A model generated the notes under the pieces. That model saw nothing but the letters and a program-made list of their open reading frames with translations, ran no database searches and was not told the origin of the DNA. Made by a program: the position numbers and the translations under genes. From Epichloe hybrida (taxonomy: Eukaryota > Ascomycota > Sordariomycetes > Hypocreales > Clavicipitaceae): DNA of 64,000 nucleotides. Location of the stretch: the NCBI GenBank assembly GCA_019022495.1, contig JAFEKR010000009.1, forward strand, positions 806,001-870,000, in the 5' to 3' direction. The first letter of the stretch is position 1. Each line of letters starts with the position of its first letter. Positions 45,712-57,216 of the stretch are shown one piece after another.

Positions 45712-46842
45712 ATGCTTCGCGCTTTTCCCTGGACCGTGCTGGCGCTGGCGCCTTTGACTCAAGCTCGCTTTGGTCGACTTTCACCACGCGAGAGCTCGAA
45801 TGAATGCTGTCCTTGCCCGGCACCTGGACAACCAAACCACGGCGACGGTGTTGTTACCGTTACACAGCCTGCCCAGACTGTATATGTCAGTCAGGCACAG
45901 GAATCCCCGAAGCATACAGTCACTATTGAGCGGACTGTGACTGCAGAGCCTCACACCGTCTACGTCACACAGCCCAACAACACTCCATCAAATGCACCCT
46001 CAGGTGGCAATGAAATTGTGGTCACCGTTTCGCCACAACCGCAGCCTCCTCAGCAGGCTGGGCCAAAAACCGTCACCGTGATAAATGGGGACAGTCAAGC
46101 ACCACAGCAGCAGCAGCAGCAGCAGCCTCAGTCGCCTCAGACCGTCACCGTTGTCAACGTAAATACGCAGCCTGGGCCCGTTACCGTTCTACCTGAAGAT
46201 CCCAAGGAAGCTTCGGGGCCCAAGACGGTGACAGTAAACGCAAACCCGCCGGCCAAGATGGTCTCAGTAGTTACAGTGACGCAGGGAGGGTCATCCTCGC
46301 AAACGCAGCAGCAGCAGCCCCCGAGTGCAGTCACTGTCACTGCGAGCCCTGCGCCTCCGGCTGCCGACAATATTGCGGCTGCCCAGCCTGAGGGACCTAA
46401 GACTGTCATTGTTACGATCAAGCCAGACTCTTCGTCGGCGCAGGCGGCTGCCGTTACAGCACCTCCGCAAACCCAAACGATTGTGCAAAACGTTGATCAC
46501 TATTCCACGTTGACCAAGACAGTCGCTGGCGGAGGCGGTGACAATATTGAAATCATCATTATAAACATCTACACTGGCGAGACATCTTGCAAGAAGAAGC
46601 ACAGCGGCAAGTCTTGCCATGCCGGCGGCCACCAGTACCTGCCTCCTGCTGCAACTGGCTCATCGAACATCCCATGCCCCTCCGTCAATGCTACCACCAG
46701 GGTCGCGACTGCTTACAACACAGTGATCGTCACTCTCCCACCAGGCAACAGTACAGGCGCTGCGCAGCCCACGGGCTCCAAAGGATTCGAGGCGGCCATG
46801 GGCAAGAAGCCACGGGCCCCTATATCGATGCGGAAGTGGTAG
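45712..46842 (+). CDS. Secreted TVTV-repeat, Gln/Pro-rich protein (cell-wall/adhesin-like)
   Basis: 376 residues from ATG 45712; the open frame upstream is probably 5' UTR. MLRAFPWTVLALAPLTQARF is a signal peptide. Just after it lies a SNECCPCPAPGQP Cys cluster. The middle consists of repeated short blocks ending in TVTV (VVTVTQP, PKTVTVINGD, PKTVTVNANP, KTVIVTIKP) separated by Gln/Pro/Ser linkers with two short polyQ runs. The C-terminal part contains IEIIIINIYTGETSCKKKHSGKSC and N-glycosylation-like sites (NATT, NSTG). No GPI signal is visible: the end is basic (PISMRKW). Such TVTV and Ser/Thr-rich repeats resemble fungal cell-wall or adhesin-like proteins, but no named family is recognised. 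Function unknown; secretion is the firm inference. Confidence 0.7.
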   Translation: MLRAFPWTVLALAPLTQARFGRLSPRESSNECCPCPAPGQPNHGDGVVTVTQPAQTVYVSQAQESPKHTVTIERTVTAEPHTVYVTQPNNTPSNAPSGGNEIVVTVSPQPQPPQQAGPKTVTVINGDSQAPQQQQQQQPQSPQTVTVVNVNTQPGPVTVLPEDPKEASGPKTVTVNANPPAKMVSVVTVTQGGSSSQTQQQQPPSAVTVTASPAPPAADNIAAAQPEGPKTVIVTIKPDSSSAQAAAVTAPPQTQTIVQNVDHYSTLTKTVAGGGGDNIEIIIINIYTGETSCKKKHSGKSCHAGGHQYLPPAATGSSNIPCPSVNATTRVATAYNTVIVTLPPGNSTGAAQPTGSKGFEAAMGKKPRAPISMRKW

Positions 46843-47550
46843 AGCACCGGAACATTGGTTCTTCAGAACAAATCGTTGAAGTACAAAGTAGAGAAGTGAT
46901 TATATGATTACGATATAAGGGGGGTGAGTGAGGAGAAAACTGACCAACTCGAAATAATTGTGCGAAAGCATGTACTGTACAGGCTACTATCTGTCCATCA
47001 AAACTCTTACTTATTCTATTTTTTATTTTATTTTTTACTTTTGTTGTTTAGCTTTAATTCATAATATACACATGTTGTCTCATAGTCGATGCATTCAATT
47101 CACTCCACGACCAGACCTCATATTTGGAGAGGTTGGTCCACGCAATCTTATTGGTTTGACTTTGGGAGCAGTGGCAGGCTGCGAGGCGCTGCGAGGCCCA
47201 CCATTTTGGAAGAGATGCCGTCTAACAAATGAATTATGCATGCGCAAAGTTTGAATCAGACTTTCTCAGGCCGCGCTACTCTTTGTACTGTCTATAAGTA
47301 TTAGCACCTCGACGCGAGATTTATTTCTTCAACAACGCAGAGATGTCTTCATCCAGTCGGTCTTTCATGCTATCCACATTGTTATTCCCTCTTTCCTTGC
47401 CAGCTCAGCCAATCTTGTGTCCGTAATTTCTCGTTTTCAACAGCCAATAGCAAGATGTTTTTTTTTTTTTTTTTTTTTCAAATCTTGGCCATGTTTGCAC
47501 AAGAATATCCCACTCGTAAATGACTAGACATTCCTTACATCGAAAACATC
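46843..47550. other. Intergenic between the TVTV-repeat and dynamin genes
   Basis: 708 bp between convergent genes, AT-rich around 47000-47070, with a T21 run at 47458-47478. No gene was seen. Confidence 0.5.
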
Positions 47551-50500
47551 CTACACCTCGTCATCCTCGATGCCAGCGTTGCCATCGTCAACATTCATAG
47601 GCTGTTCTACTCTCTGCGTAGTAGCCTCCGTCATACTCTCAGACATTGACATTGACAAATTGCTCTCAGCAGATCCCGTCTCCAGTGCATCAATGCTAGC
47701 CAGAGCCTTCTCGAACTTCTCCCTCTCGATCTTGAGCGTTTCTCGTCTCGTGGCCGTCTTGTCATCCTCTTCCATTAATCTCACATAAACATTTGTGGCA
47801 TCAGGACGACGGATTCCCAACTTTTCCTCCAGATAGTAGGGTAGCTGACGCCGAAGTGAGGGAATCATGCGGCATATGACTCGTTGTGACACCGCATCAG
47901 CAAAGCGCAGGGCAGCAAGGCGGTAATAGCCTCTAACGTATGCAACGACCTCGATTTCGCGCGCAAATTGGTCTTGCCCAAGCTTGGCAAGTTCTGCTTC
48001 TCTCTTCTTCGTATCTTGTGCTCGTTTATCCTCGGAGAGTTGGTCACCCGGAACGTATTTTCCAGGGTCAGGTCCGATAGCTTTCAGGCGCATGTAGTGT
48101 CGAAATCTTGTAAGTTCCAAAAGCTCGTCATCTTTGTACTGCTTAAATGTGTCTTTGTTAAATGTGAGCAGTCTCTGGGTCTCGTCTCCATACAGAAGAA
48201 CAAGGTCATGCTCTATTTCCCGTCTGTGGTCTTCAAGGCAGCTCCGGAGGTGCCTCTTAGCCTCTTTGTAAATAAATCTCTTCTTGAGATTCTCCAGAGA
48301 CTTATTCAGCGTGGCATCTAATTGCGTAAGCAACTCCCGCATAGCTTGCCTAATAAAGATATCCATGGGCCCCTTCCACGGTCGGACTGCCTCCTTGACA
48401 AGGTCCTCATATACCTCATCCGAGGTTCGATCTGGCATGCCCGCCTTCGTCTTCGCTTCTATTTCTTCTCGGACTTGACGAAGCGTGCGAAACCCCCGCC
48501 CCACGTCCGTGAACTCGGCGAAGGGGTCTGGTAGCATAACCTTCTTCTTGGGTCTTGAGGGACCAGCAACGCCGCCTCTCGGAGGCCATCCATTCTGTTC
48601 TTCGGGCTTAATGTGGGTTGCCGGCGGCGCCACGCCATTGGTTGGGGCGTCTACACGAGCTCTCTTGGAAGGGGTCGTGGTGGCTGCTGTCGATCGACGC
48701 TTCGCGGTTGGTGTTGCTGTCGTCTGGTTTGTGGTGACAGAGGCATTGTCCGACTCATCGTCGGATATCTCGTACACCGGAAAGTCAGACTTGTCCTTCA
48801 AAGTGAACTTTGGCTTGATAGCCAGTAGGCAATCGCGAAAGTTATGCGGCAGGGTGTTGAAGTGCCTCATAAACTCGTCCAACTTGAACCTCGAAGAGTC
48901 CGCAAATGTCATGAGCCCGGTCTGAATCTCGAGCTGTACATTCTCCGGTAATTCTGGCAGCGTTAACAAGTGGTTCTTAATCTTGTCAAGATGCTGTTTC
49001 ACTTTGTGTTTGATATGAGGCAGGCTGCGTCATGCTCGTTAGTATTTCCATGGCCTGGGCCAAAGGATTCGACATGGAGATTAAACACTGTGCTGCTCAC
49101 CTTCTGATGAATGCTTCTCCAAGACGCTCAGACAGGAAGGACTTGAGTTTTTCTACTCCACACCGCTCAGAAAACTCGTAAAACGCAAGTGGCCAACTCC
49201 CAATTGAGTGCTCTTCAAACACGAGTTCTTCCCAACGCTTCAACTCGTCCAAGTCTTTGCCTTGGGGTCGAGAGGTGATAAAGTAGCCCAGGCCGGTCGT
49301 GTGAGTTTGTCGCTTCATGATAGAAAGCCACTGGTCATGGTTGCCACCTTCAGGTAAGAGATCTGCTTTTGTTAGTACGCCAATCGTCCTTGAGGAGGCT
49401 CCCAGTCGGCGAGTAAGGCCAAATGTGGAAGAGTTTTCGGCATCACTATTCATGGGCATCGCACAGACGATGATAGCAGTTGGGTGTTGGATGTATTCCC
49501 TAGACAAGTTGCGAACCACATTGACCAAATAATCGTCGCGGGCATCCGCGGGGTTCTGGAAAATGCCCGGCATGTCATAGAAAGATAAGTCTGGCAAATC
49601 TGGACCCTTGATTTCCAGAGCCACAATGTTGGGTGAGAACTTCGCAATGGTCGTTTCGGCGGCCTCCGTGACGAGTGTGTTGATGGCAATACTTCCGGAT
49701 CCTGGAATGAACAAGCTGTGGTGCTTGTCATCATTAAGTATTGCAATCTGGGCCCATCGCAGCACTTCCTCGATCTGACTCTTATCATGCATGGTCTTGA
49801 ACTCATGCACAGCCGTCACAGGCTGTTTGCGCCAAGGGAAGAACGGGTCCTCGTCGGTTACGTCGGTTTCATTGATCGAGCGGTCAGTTGGTGGTTGGTA
49901 GGAATAAGCCTTCCGAATCCACACGCGGCATGACCAGTCGCTGTTTTTTGAAACTCGAATATGGAGAGGGCAGCGTGTACAGGTGCCTTCACTTCGTGGT
50001 AGATCAAGATTGGCCAAACCAGACATGAGGCTCGACTTGCCCGCAGACTGATCGCCTACCAGGACCAGCTCAGGCAATTGGACATCGTGTGAGACGCCTA
50101 GCTGCTGTAGTTCACCCAGTGTATCATTGCAAGCCTTGAGCCTCTTTCCAATGTCCTGGAAAGAGGTGTTGAAGAAGCTTTCATCGGGATTGTGCACTGG
50201 ACTTGCAGCAGGTCGGCCATTAACTGGGGCCCGAGATCTGATTTCTCGAAACAGAGGACCTGGTTCTGTACTGCGCTCACTAGGCGGTGCTACCGGTGTG
50301 TTAGATTACATAGTGCCCCTGGAGAACGACAATTCGCAGATCACTTACGAGCATCAGATCTTCCGTTTCTGCCAGCATGGTCCTCAGGGCGTATAGTAGT
50401 CGAGCCCCCATAGTTGGACGCCAAAGATCTCATATCTTCCTCGTTTTGATCCTCTTCCATGGCGTCATGGCTCTGTCCGCTCGAGTGACAATCATCTGGG

Positions 50501-50571
50501 TCCTGCTTGATAGGCAGATCAAGAGGACCTCCTCCACCACCGCGGTGACGTCGCAAGGAAGACGTCGTCAT
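47551..50571 (-). CDS. Dynamin-superfamily GTPase with nuclear-localisation-like insert
   Basis: Large membrane-remodelling GTPase of the fungal Mx-like dynamin group, distinct from Dnm1 and Vps1. Exons on the minus strand: 50349-50571, 49101-50289 and 47551-49024; introns of 59 and 76 bp; product 961 residues. GTPase motifs: G1 GDQSAGKS at 153-160, the GTCTRCP switch I Thr, G3 written DMPG instead of DLPG, and G4 TKAD. The stalk follows, interrupted by a Thr/Ala-rich insert with a basic pair (KRR at 579-581, KRAR at 591-594) and PKKKV at 629-633, resembling a bipartite nuclear localisation signal. A GED-like C-terminal region (VVAYVRGYYRLAALRFADAVSQRV) closes the stalk. The N-terminal 100 residues are disordered and acidic. 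Membrane target unknown; similar proteins are sometimes annotated as Mx-like in filamentous fungi. Confidence 0.85.
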
Positions 50572-52145
50572 GTTTGGCGAAAACGCTGTAGCAAGAAACT
50601 TCTAGATTCCTTTTAGCGAAGTGACCATAGGTCTGTTCTTGAATTGCAAGAAGGAGGTTTCCGTTTGCCGAGTGGCAGGATCTGCTGTGGTGGTATTGTA
50701 CAAACAGAAATGTAAAGAAAGAGCAGACAAGCCGCAAATTCAATGAAGAAGAATGGTTGCAAGAGGAAAAATCAAAGGTGGTCGGCCGTTGAGGAAAAAA
50801 AAAAGAAGAAGAAGAAGAGGAAGCGCAGTTTGCTGCTAGCAATACACTTGGTAATTCTACAGTGAAAATCAAGAGTTACTTAGGTAAAGTGAGAAGATAT
50901 AAGCGAAGGAGAAGGTGAAGGTGAAGGAAAAGTGAAGTGAAGCCGTGTTGCTTGGCCAGATGGATCAAGGCGGCGTTTGTCTTGTCAAGGCCAGCTCGAC
51001 CCAGACACCTGGCGATGATAAGAAGTGATAGTGCAGCGACACGGCGGGCAAGTCTGGCGCAGAGCGAGAGATGGAGCATCTTTTTAATGAGTCGTTTTCA
51101 GAATTTGACGACGAATCAAATGTAACCCCGATGTTCTGACAGCCTCATGGCCCGCGTTCCCGGGGAGCATTGACTTGATATTCTGTCATGCTAACACAGA
51201 TGAATGATGGTTGGAGTTGCTACAGTGTTCGAGGGTGAAAAAGTGGGTGGCTGGGACGCGCTGGCCCCCTGGACCCTGCATTTCTGAACTGCAGTTTGTG
51301 ACCCACCGCTAACTTACTAAATCATGTAAATGGTTTGCATTCCATCTGATCCGATATCAAATATTCAGATGCAAGTCATGGTGTTGCGGCCCATCCACTT
51401 TCTGTCGTTTGCCGCCGGCCGATACGGATCCGTACTGTACTTCACACTTGAGCATCACGCACAGTGCCGACACAATGCGTAACAGCTGGCAAAGCGTCCT
51501 GTCGTCGTGGCGTCTAAGGAGTAGAACCTTTAACTTTCCAAAAGCTTCATCGCCCGCTGCCAACTTTGGCTACTTCCGCCAGCGACTCGTGTTGATGACG
51601 AGTCCTGCACTAAGTCCAAGGGCCGAAATCTCAAATCGCAAGAAGGTTTCTCAATGCATCGGCGAGACGGTTTCCTCTTTGCCTAATCTCGCCAGTGGGC
51701 TACCTAGCAGTGTCTTCATCCTTGTATAGAACCCGCAATTGAGTCTGCCTAGTACCGTGTGAGCCATCTGGCATTCATGATTGATTCCATGTCTGAGGAG
51801 AAGGTAGATCCTTTGTGCTCTATCGCCACTGCGTTGTATGTGGTATCGCTATCCATCTCGTCTACATCTAGGCTCACATCTAGGCTTACATCTAGGCTTA
51901 CATCTAGGCTTTTCCAAGCACCCCGTGCCGGTTCCTTCCTATATGTTCTACCGTTACTTTAAAATGCACAAACCACCGCATCCCAGGTGCCATGCGCCTT
52001 CCGCTAACCGCACACGGCACAGCTAATGCTTATAAAACCCACTTGATTTGAAAAATAGATCAAGTCTCATTTTGGAGCCATATGCGATGATGAGCGCCAT
52101 GTCCGTCCCAAACAAAAGGTCCGCTGGAATCCCGTCAAAGCTCAT
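50572..52145. other. Intergenic upstream of the dynamin gene and downstream of the transporter gene
   Basis: 1.57 kb. It contains a purine-rich AAGAAGAAG stretch near 50795-50825 and a tandem repeat at 51863-51911. Open frames such as 51409-51729 have no recognisable features. Confidence 0.5.
51863..51911 (+). repeat. 12-bp tandem repeat ACATCTAGGCTT
   Basis: Four near-perfect copies of ACATCTAGGCTT; the first is written ACATCTAGGCTC. Confidence 0.92.
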
Positions 52146-53904
52146 CTAAGACCCTTCTCGAGGGATGTGAGTGCGACTTGCTGTACGGGGTAACATGGGG
52201 CTTCCCGGCCGACTAGTCGATTTGCCACTGTTCTTGTCGTCAAAAGGATCCAAGTTCAGCCGGCGAACGTCGACTGTGCGAGAAGTTTGCAGTGGAGTAA
52301 TGGTCTGCTCAATGGCAGGCTTTTCAAAGCTGACAATGTGCACGGGAGGCGGACGATGTGTCTTGCGTTCAGGTACGCTGTAGATGTATGTCGCGAGAAG
52401 GACAAGTAATGTGCCGAGCAGGAACTGTCCGTCAAGGTTAGCCTTCTGTAAAAAATAGGTACTCCTTTCGTGTTACATCAAGTTCAAGAGAAGAGCCCTA
52501 ACTCACGGTAATGTTGACGGTAAAGTCAAAGATCCACACGCTGAAAATGAAACTGATGACGATGCTGATGCTCGTCGCAAAATTCTTGACGATGTTGTCA
52601 GCATCTCGGATCACCAGGCTGGCCAACAAGCCGCCGGCAGCTTGAAGCAATATGGCCGCCCAAACAACTGCATTGTACCCTTCAAAAAACCCGTGTTCCC
52701 CAATGCCAGCCCCGTCCTGGTACACACAGCCACCTAGAAAGGCGGCGATGAGAGAGTAGAAGCTGAGCTGGACGTTGCGCATCCAGAGACTGGCATTCGT
52801 GGAGCTCTCTTTGAGCAGCTTTTCAAAGTATACGCCTGCAAGGCCCGACACAATGGCAGAGATCAGGACTGCCGAGACGCCCGCAGAGTATACCATAATA
52901 GGGTCGGCAGGGGGTAGGTCCTTGGCAATGCCCTCGTATGTAGCAGATCGTTTACTCAGATGCGGTGCCGGCTCGGGCATCGCTGCACCAGCAACAGTCT
53001 GGCCCAACTCGTGCTTCGATCGTGGGAAAAAGTGGTCCGGGACACCATGGAGGAGGAAAGAATCGGCTGCTTTCTCGGAAGAAGGCAAGGAAACGACGCA
53101 GACGCCTAAGGTGAGAATGATAAGTGAGACCCAGCCCTTGAGGCCCAATTGTCGACGCAACAGCAAAACGCTGAACACGGCTGTCGTGAGGATCTAACAC
53201 TTGAGTCAGCATTGCACCCCAAAGCAGAGATATCTGGCCTCTAGGTCACTGCAGGCAGCAGTACCTTGACTTGATACAGAACTTGGAAATGAACTGGGTC
53301 AAGATTTCCCACGGCGACATATTGTAACAAGTTCTGCAGGGTATAGAGAGCAGCTGGTCCGGCCAATAACCAGCCATCGCTTGAGAACACGCCATTGTAA
53401 ATCTGTTCGAAGAGAACCGTAGCAGGTGTGCTTGGAGCGAGGGTCTTCGACGTCTCGTACATTGCCAAAGTAAGTGAAACGGCGAATTTGATCACTTCGT
53501 TGAGGAAAACGGCAGTGGACGTAAAGTATCGATGGTCGCCATCGGGGGGCATAACTCTCGAGTAGTGCATCACCTGGCACCATTAATTTCTTGCTCTCTT
53601 CTTCTTTTTTTTTTTTTTTTTGGTGAGCAGCAAGAGCGAGCTCGTGAAAGATGTCGACTCGAAAAACGTACCAGTATTAACGCTGAATTTTGAAAGGTCA
53701 ACTATGCAAACCGAATTGTTAGCCAAGGCATGACCGACAGCTTTCCCAGCCCGCAGGTCGCGTGCGGACTCCAACACATGCATGGCCAGGGCACGAAGCA
53801 CATACAAAGACCAGAGATAGATTTTTGACCAGCCCACTCCCTTGGCTGCCACGCTTTCCAGCGGTGCCAGCCGCCCTGGAGGCAGCAGTCTCGAGAATCA
53901 CCAT
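52146..53904 (-). CDS. UDP-galactose / nucleotide-sugar transporter (SLC35A, Gms1-like)
   Basis: Golgi nucleotide-sugar transporter supplying UDP-galactose (or a related sugar) for glycosylation. Exons on the minus strand: 53806-53904, 53672-53701, 53265-53573, 52507-53193 and 52146-52445; introns of 104, 98, 71 and 61 bp; product 474 residues. The second exon is only 30 nt and encodes LTFQNSALIL, which sits exactly inside the family motif (SLV.LTFQNSALILVMHYSR), supporting the model. Ten or so hydrophobic helices follow (for example TAVFLNEVIKFAVSL, FQVLYQVKILTTAVFSVLLL). A family-typical loop with a Ser/His-rich insert lies between helices, and the last helix is FLLGTLLVLLATYIYS. A Pro/Arg-rich cytosolic tail ends in RTHIPREGS. 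Substrate is assigned by the Gms1/SLC35A2-type motif set, not proven. The start at 53904 is the most plausible of several Met codons. Confidence 0.85.
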
Positions 53905-54849
53905 GACCGTTGACTCTCGGTGGGAGACGATATCACGCCAAAGAAGCGACGACCAATTTGCCTGACTGTGCGAATTGCGCCTCAGCCAGAAGCGCGACGA
54001 GGGGTCGCGACGAGGGTCACAGCAGGCCGCTAGGTGCTTGTCTGTGAGAATGAAATAAAGGAGCGGCGAGGCGCGCAGCGGGAGAAAGGAGGAAAGATGT
54101 GGATCTGCTGACACGGAAATTTGAAGCACACGCTTTGCTTTTTCGAATCGTCTCACTCAATTGGTCACCGCATCGATTCGGGCAGCGAGAATAGTAAATA
54201 GTAGGAAAGTGCCGAAGCGAAGGGAATGAGTCCGACTTCAACGGGATGATGGGGATGATGGGGCACTAGGGACGGGTCCCCATCGATCAACGACCGTGCA
54301 TCAGATCCGTGCTTTGGAAATGACCGATCTGATGAATGACGCGTGGTGAACCGCAACCGGGACTTGGCGTGGCAGAAAACTGGTGGCAGCGCAACAGCAA
54401 TAGAGCACCGTACCGTACCGTCATGGCGCGACAGCATCTGTCAACTTGCTTTGATCAAACGCTGTCTTCTCAATGACGGTGCTTGTCCGGGAAATAAAAA
54501 GTCCGTGTCGTTTATAATTGGCTGCCCATTCGCCCAGGGGAGTGAGCGGAGCGGGCTTAGTCCAGCCCCAGTCCTCATCTCATCATCGCGTGCAGTCAAG
54601 TCGACCCAATGGCCCATATCACGGGGTGCGGACAACGACTATCACTTCTTAACACCTAGATCAAACTTAACACGTAGCGAGCAGGCAAAGGTAGATTTGC
54701 GAAACCAAAAAAAGAAAGACAAAAACGCCAGAAAGAATCTAAACTACAATGTACCCATAATTGCTTGCAAGACCAGTCCTTGTAAAATTGAGTCGTGATA
54801 CCCTTCATCGTTTCGGAACCATTTCAGCCGGCTGCGCCCTTCGACCATG
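53905..54849. other. Intergenic upstream of the transporter gene
   Basis: 945 bp. Open frames overlap on both strands without recognisable domains, and no other feature is supported. Confidence 0.5.
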
Positions 54850-56303
54850 TCATCCAAGGGCGAAGTTACGCTCATCAATCACCGTGTTTCCTGACCGAAG
54901 ACCCGGTATAGCGTCTTGTCTATCAAAATCCTCTGCTATCATGTCCCAGATCGCAAATCGCTCTTTCAAAACGTCAAAGTCGTTTCTGAAAGACGACGAT
55001 CTATGTCTTGTCGGCTTCGACCGAGAGTCGTTTCGCATTGCCTTTCTCATCAGATGCCATAGCTTAAGCTTTGGCTCGGGTGTTGAATCAGGTGGATGTG
55101 GCAGACTTCGATCTTTTTGACGGAAATTCCAGACGCTCTTTTGCGGTAAGAACATACTCGCACTGATTGTTGGCACCAGCATATCACGTAGTCCCTCATC
55201 GTGCTGGCTACTTATTTCGTCAAAATGCTCTAGTAATGCCTGGTGACTGTAGCTTCGAAAGAAGCCGAGCGAGCCAATCTCAAATTTGGGTGCATCGCTA
55301 GAAGCACCAAAAGTTCGCAACCATGACGAAAATGCCTCCGCTGGAGAACTTACGGTGTCTTCCTTGGCATTTCGGGCACTCAAGCTTGGGGACCACTAGT
55401 CCCTTGTAGATACGTCGTAATGGGAGCTCGGAGGGGCCGGGGATGATCTTTTGAGGTAGTCGTACGAATTGGGTTCGCTTCTATGTCGAGAGTCAGAGGA
55501 GTCTAGGAGCCAAGACACATCCGCTTCTGCGTGCAACAAATCAGGGTGCTTCTCCAAAAACCGTTTGACGTCTTGAGAGAGAGAGGTCAGGTGAATAGGG
55601 CCTAGACTGGCCCTGTTCGAACCATAAGCGATGTTGTGATCTCGCATGAATTGAAAAACGTCGAACTCAACATCGTGAGTAAACTGAGCCTATTTGAAAG
55701 AATCAGCTTCATTGCGCTGCATGTTATGAGAACATGAAGAAAGCAAAGTCTTACTCCGGGCTCGATTCTCCAAAACCAATCATATGTCTGGAGTCTCTTC
55801 TCTCTTGCAAACGGTCCATTGTTCCATCGTTGTATCTGACGAATGCTTTGCAGGGGCTCAAGTAAATCGCCTCTGGTCGAAGAAGGTGTATGTGGGAAAG
55901 TTTGTGTTGACTCAGTTTCACTATGACAAATGTTATTGAAGCGTCGTGGCTCGACGTCGTTTTGGCGGGCAACCTCATAGATACAAGTTGCGGTGGTAGC
56001 ATTGGACGTCAATTGCCGAAATTTGTCGCTCAGTACATCAATACCGAAGAAAACCCAGTCATACTTGTATCTATTGTTGAAGGAATCTTCCAATTGAGAC
56101 ATTGATGACAACAGAGGTTCTAGGTCATCTTCATGGGCCAGTGTGACGAGGGCCGCCCTTGGAGTGGAATCAAGAGCAGATGCAGAGCTGACAGAATGTC
56201 CCCCAACAGGCGAAGGAAGAGTAATGAGAAGCGCTAACCATGACCATTTTGCAAGCTGTAAGAAGTTGGGCAACAGGTCTTGGCATCGCCTCGGCCCCGT
56301 CAT
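54850..56303 (-). CDS. Divergent GT15 (Ktr/Mnn1-like) mannosyltransferase-like protein, possibly degenerate
   Basis: Type II membrane protein related to alpha-1,2-mannosyltransferases of family GT15, which extend glycans in the Golgi. Proposed exons on the minus strand: 55755-56303, 55466-55689 and 54850-55384; introns of 65 and 81 bp; product 435 residues. A signal anchor lies at about 12-35 (LLPNFLQLAKWSWLALLI). GT15 landmarks are present: AALVTLAHEDDLEPLLSSMSQLEDSFNNRYKYDWVFF, DWFWRIEPG, FEIGSLGFF and the end motif WDMIAEDFDRQ...GNTVIDERNF. The segment before FEIGSL is degenerate compared with the usual TYSxCxFxSN, so catalysis is doubtful. The middle frame is broken by TAG at 55396-55398. 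The 81-bp intron I propose (GTACGA...CCAAG) removes it in frame, but a true nonsense mutation is an alternative. Confidence 0.6.
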
Positions 56304-57216
56304 GCTGGGTTGGAGACGAGTTGTTGCGATGGCAGGTCTCGACGCCTCTGTGTAGCGATTCTAAGAAGACACAAAGAAGGTGGAGGGGTTCGGAAGAGGT
56401 GAAAAGAGGTGATGGAAGGAAAGTTGAGGAGAAGAAGCGAGGGGTCGCCTCCCAGGTAGCTTTCTTCGAGTAGCGTTCTTGGAGTGGACGATCGAGGTTG
56501 GAGAAGAAAAAAGGTATTGGGAGAAGAATGCAGGAAAGCGAAACCAAAATACCCCGCCTTGGAAAAGGATGAAATATACACAATCTGGTTTCAATATGCA
56601 CCTGGCAGGCAGTTGCGAGGGCATCCTGCCCCATGCGTGGCAGCTGTTTGACTTGCCACTTGACGGAGAACCCAGATTCACTGGCCTTCCTTGCTCAACT
56701 TCTACTTCTCAGAGATCGGGACTGGTATACTGGGTTCGGATTTTCCTGCCACTCGGCGCGTGATGACAAATATTAGCACCGAAAACATGGGACCAGTAAT
56801 TAAATGCTGAGAGGTTTGCTCTCCTCATCTGCGTAATTGTTGTTTGGTCAGAGACAAGCGCCAAGAGCATCTCCGTCCCTGTCATAAATCAAGTTCAATA
56901 AAGCCATCGGAATCCGCACAGCATTGTGCTGTTACATGAAAATAATAGTATACAAATCCATAGTAAGTACTTGAGCATACGATCTCGCCCAGTCAAACAA
57001 ATAACCCCAATCGCTATATTGAAAATTACACACCAAACGCCTCGACCTTGCCCCAATCCCACTATCCGCAACGGACCAGCGGGAGGGGAAAAAAAACTTT
57101 ACTCCAATAATGGTTGTTCCTGCTTTTAAAGGGCTTCAAGATACAAGAAGGTGGCGGTTTGATGAGGACCATTTGAGGAACCTTGGATGAACATGTGTGA
57201 GAACATGTTAGTCCAA
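56304..57216. other. Intergenic between the GT15-like gene start and the Hir1 end
   Basis: 913 bp. Purine-rich sequence follows the GT15 start. Short open frames are not convincing. Confidence 0.5.
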
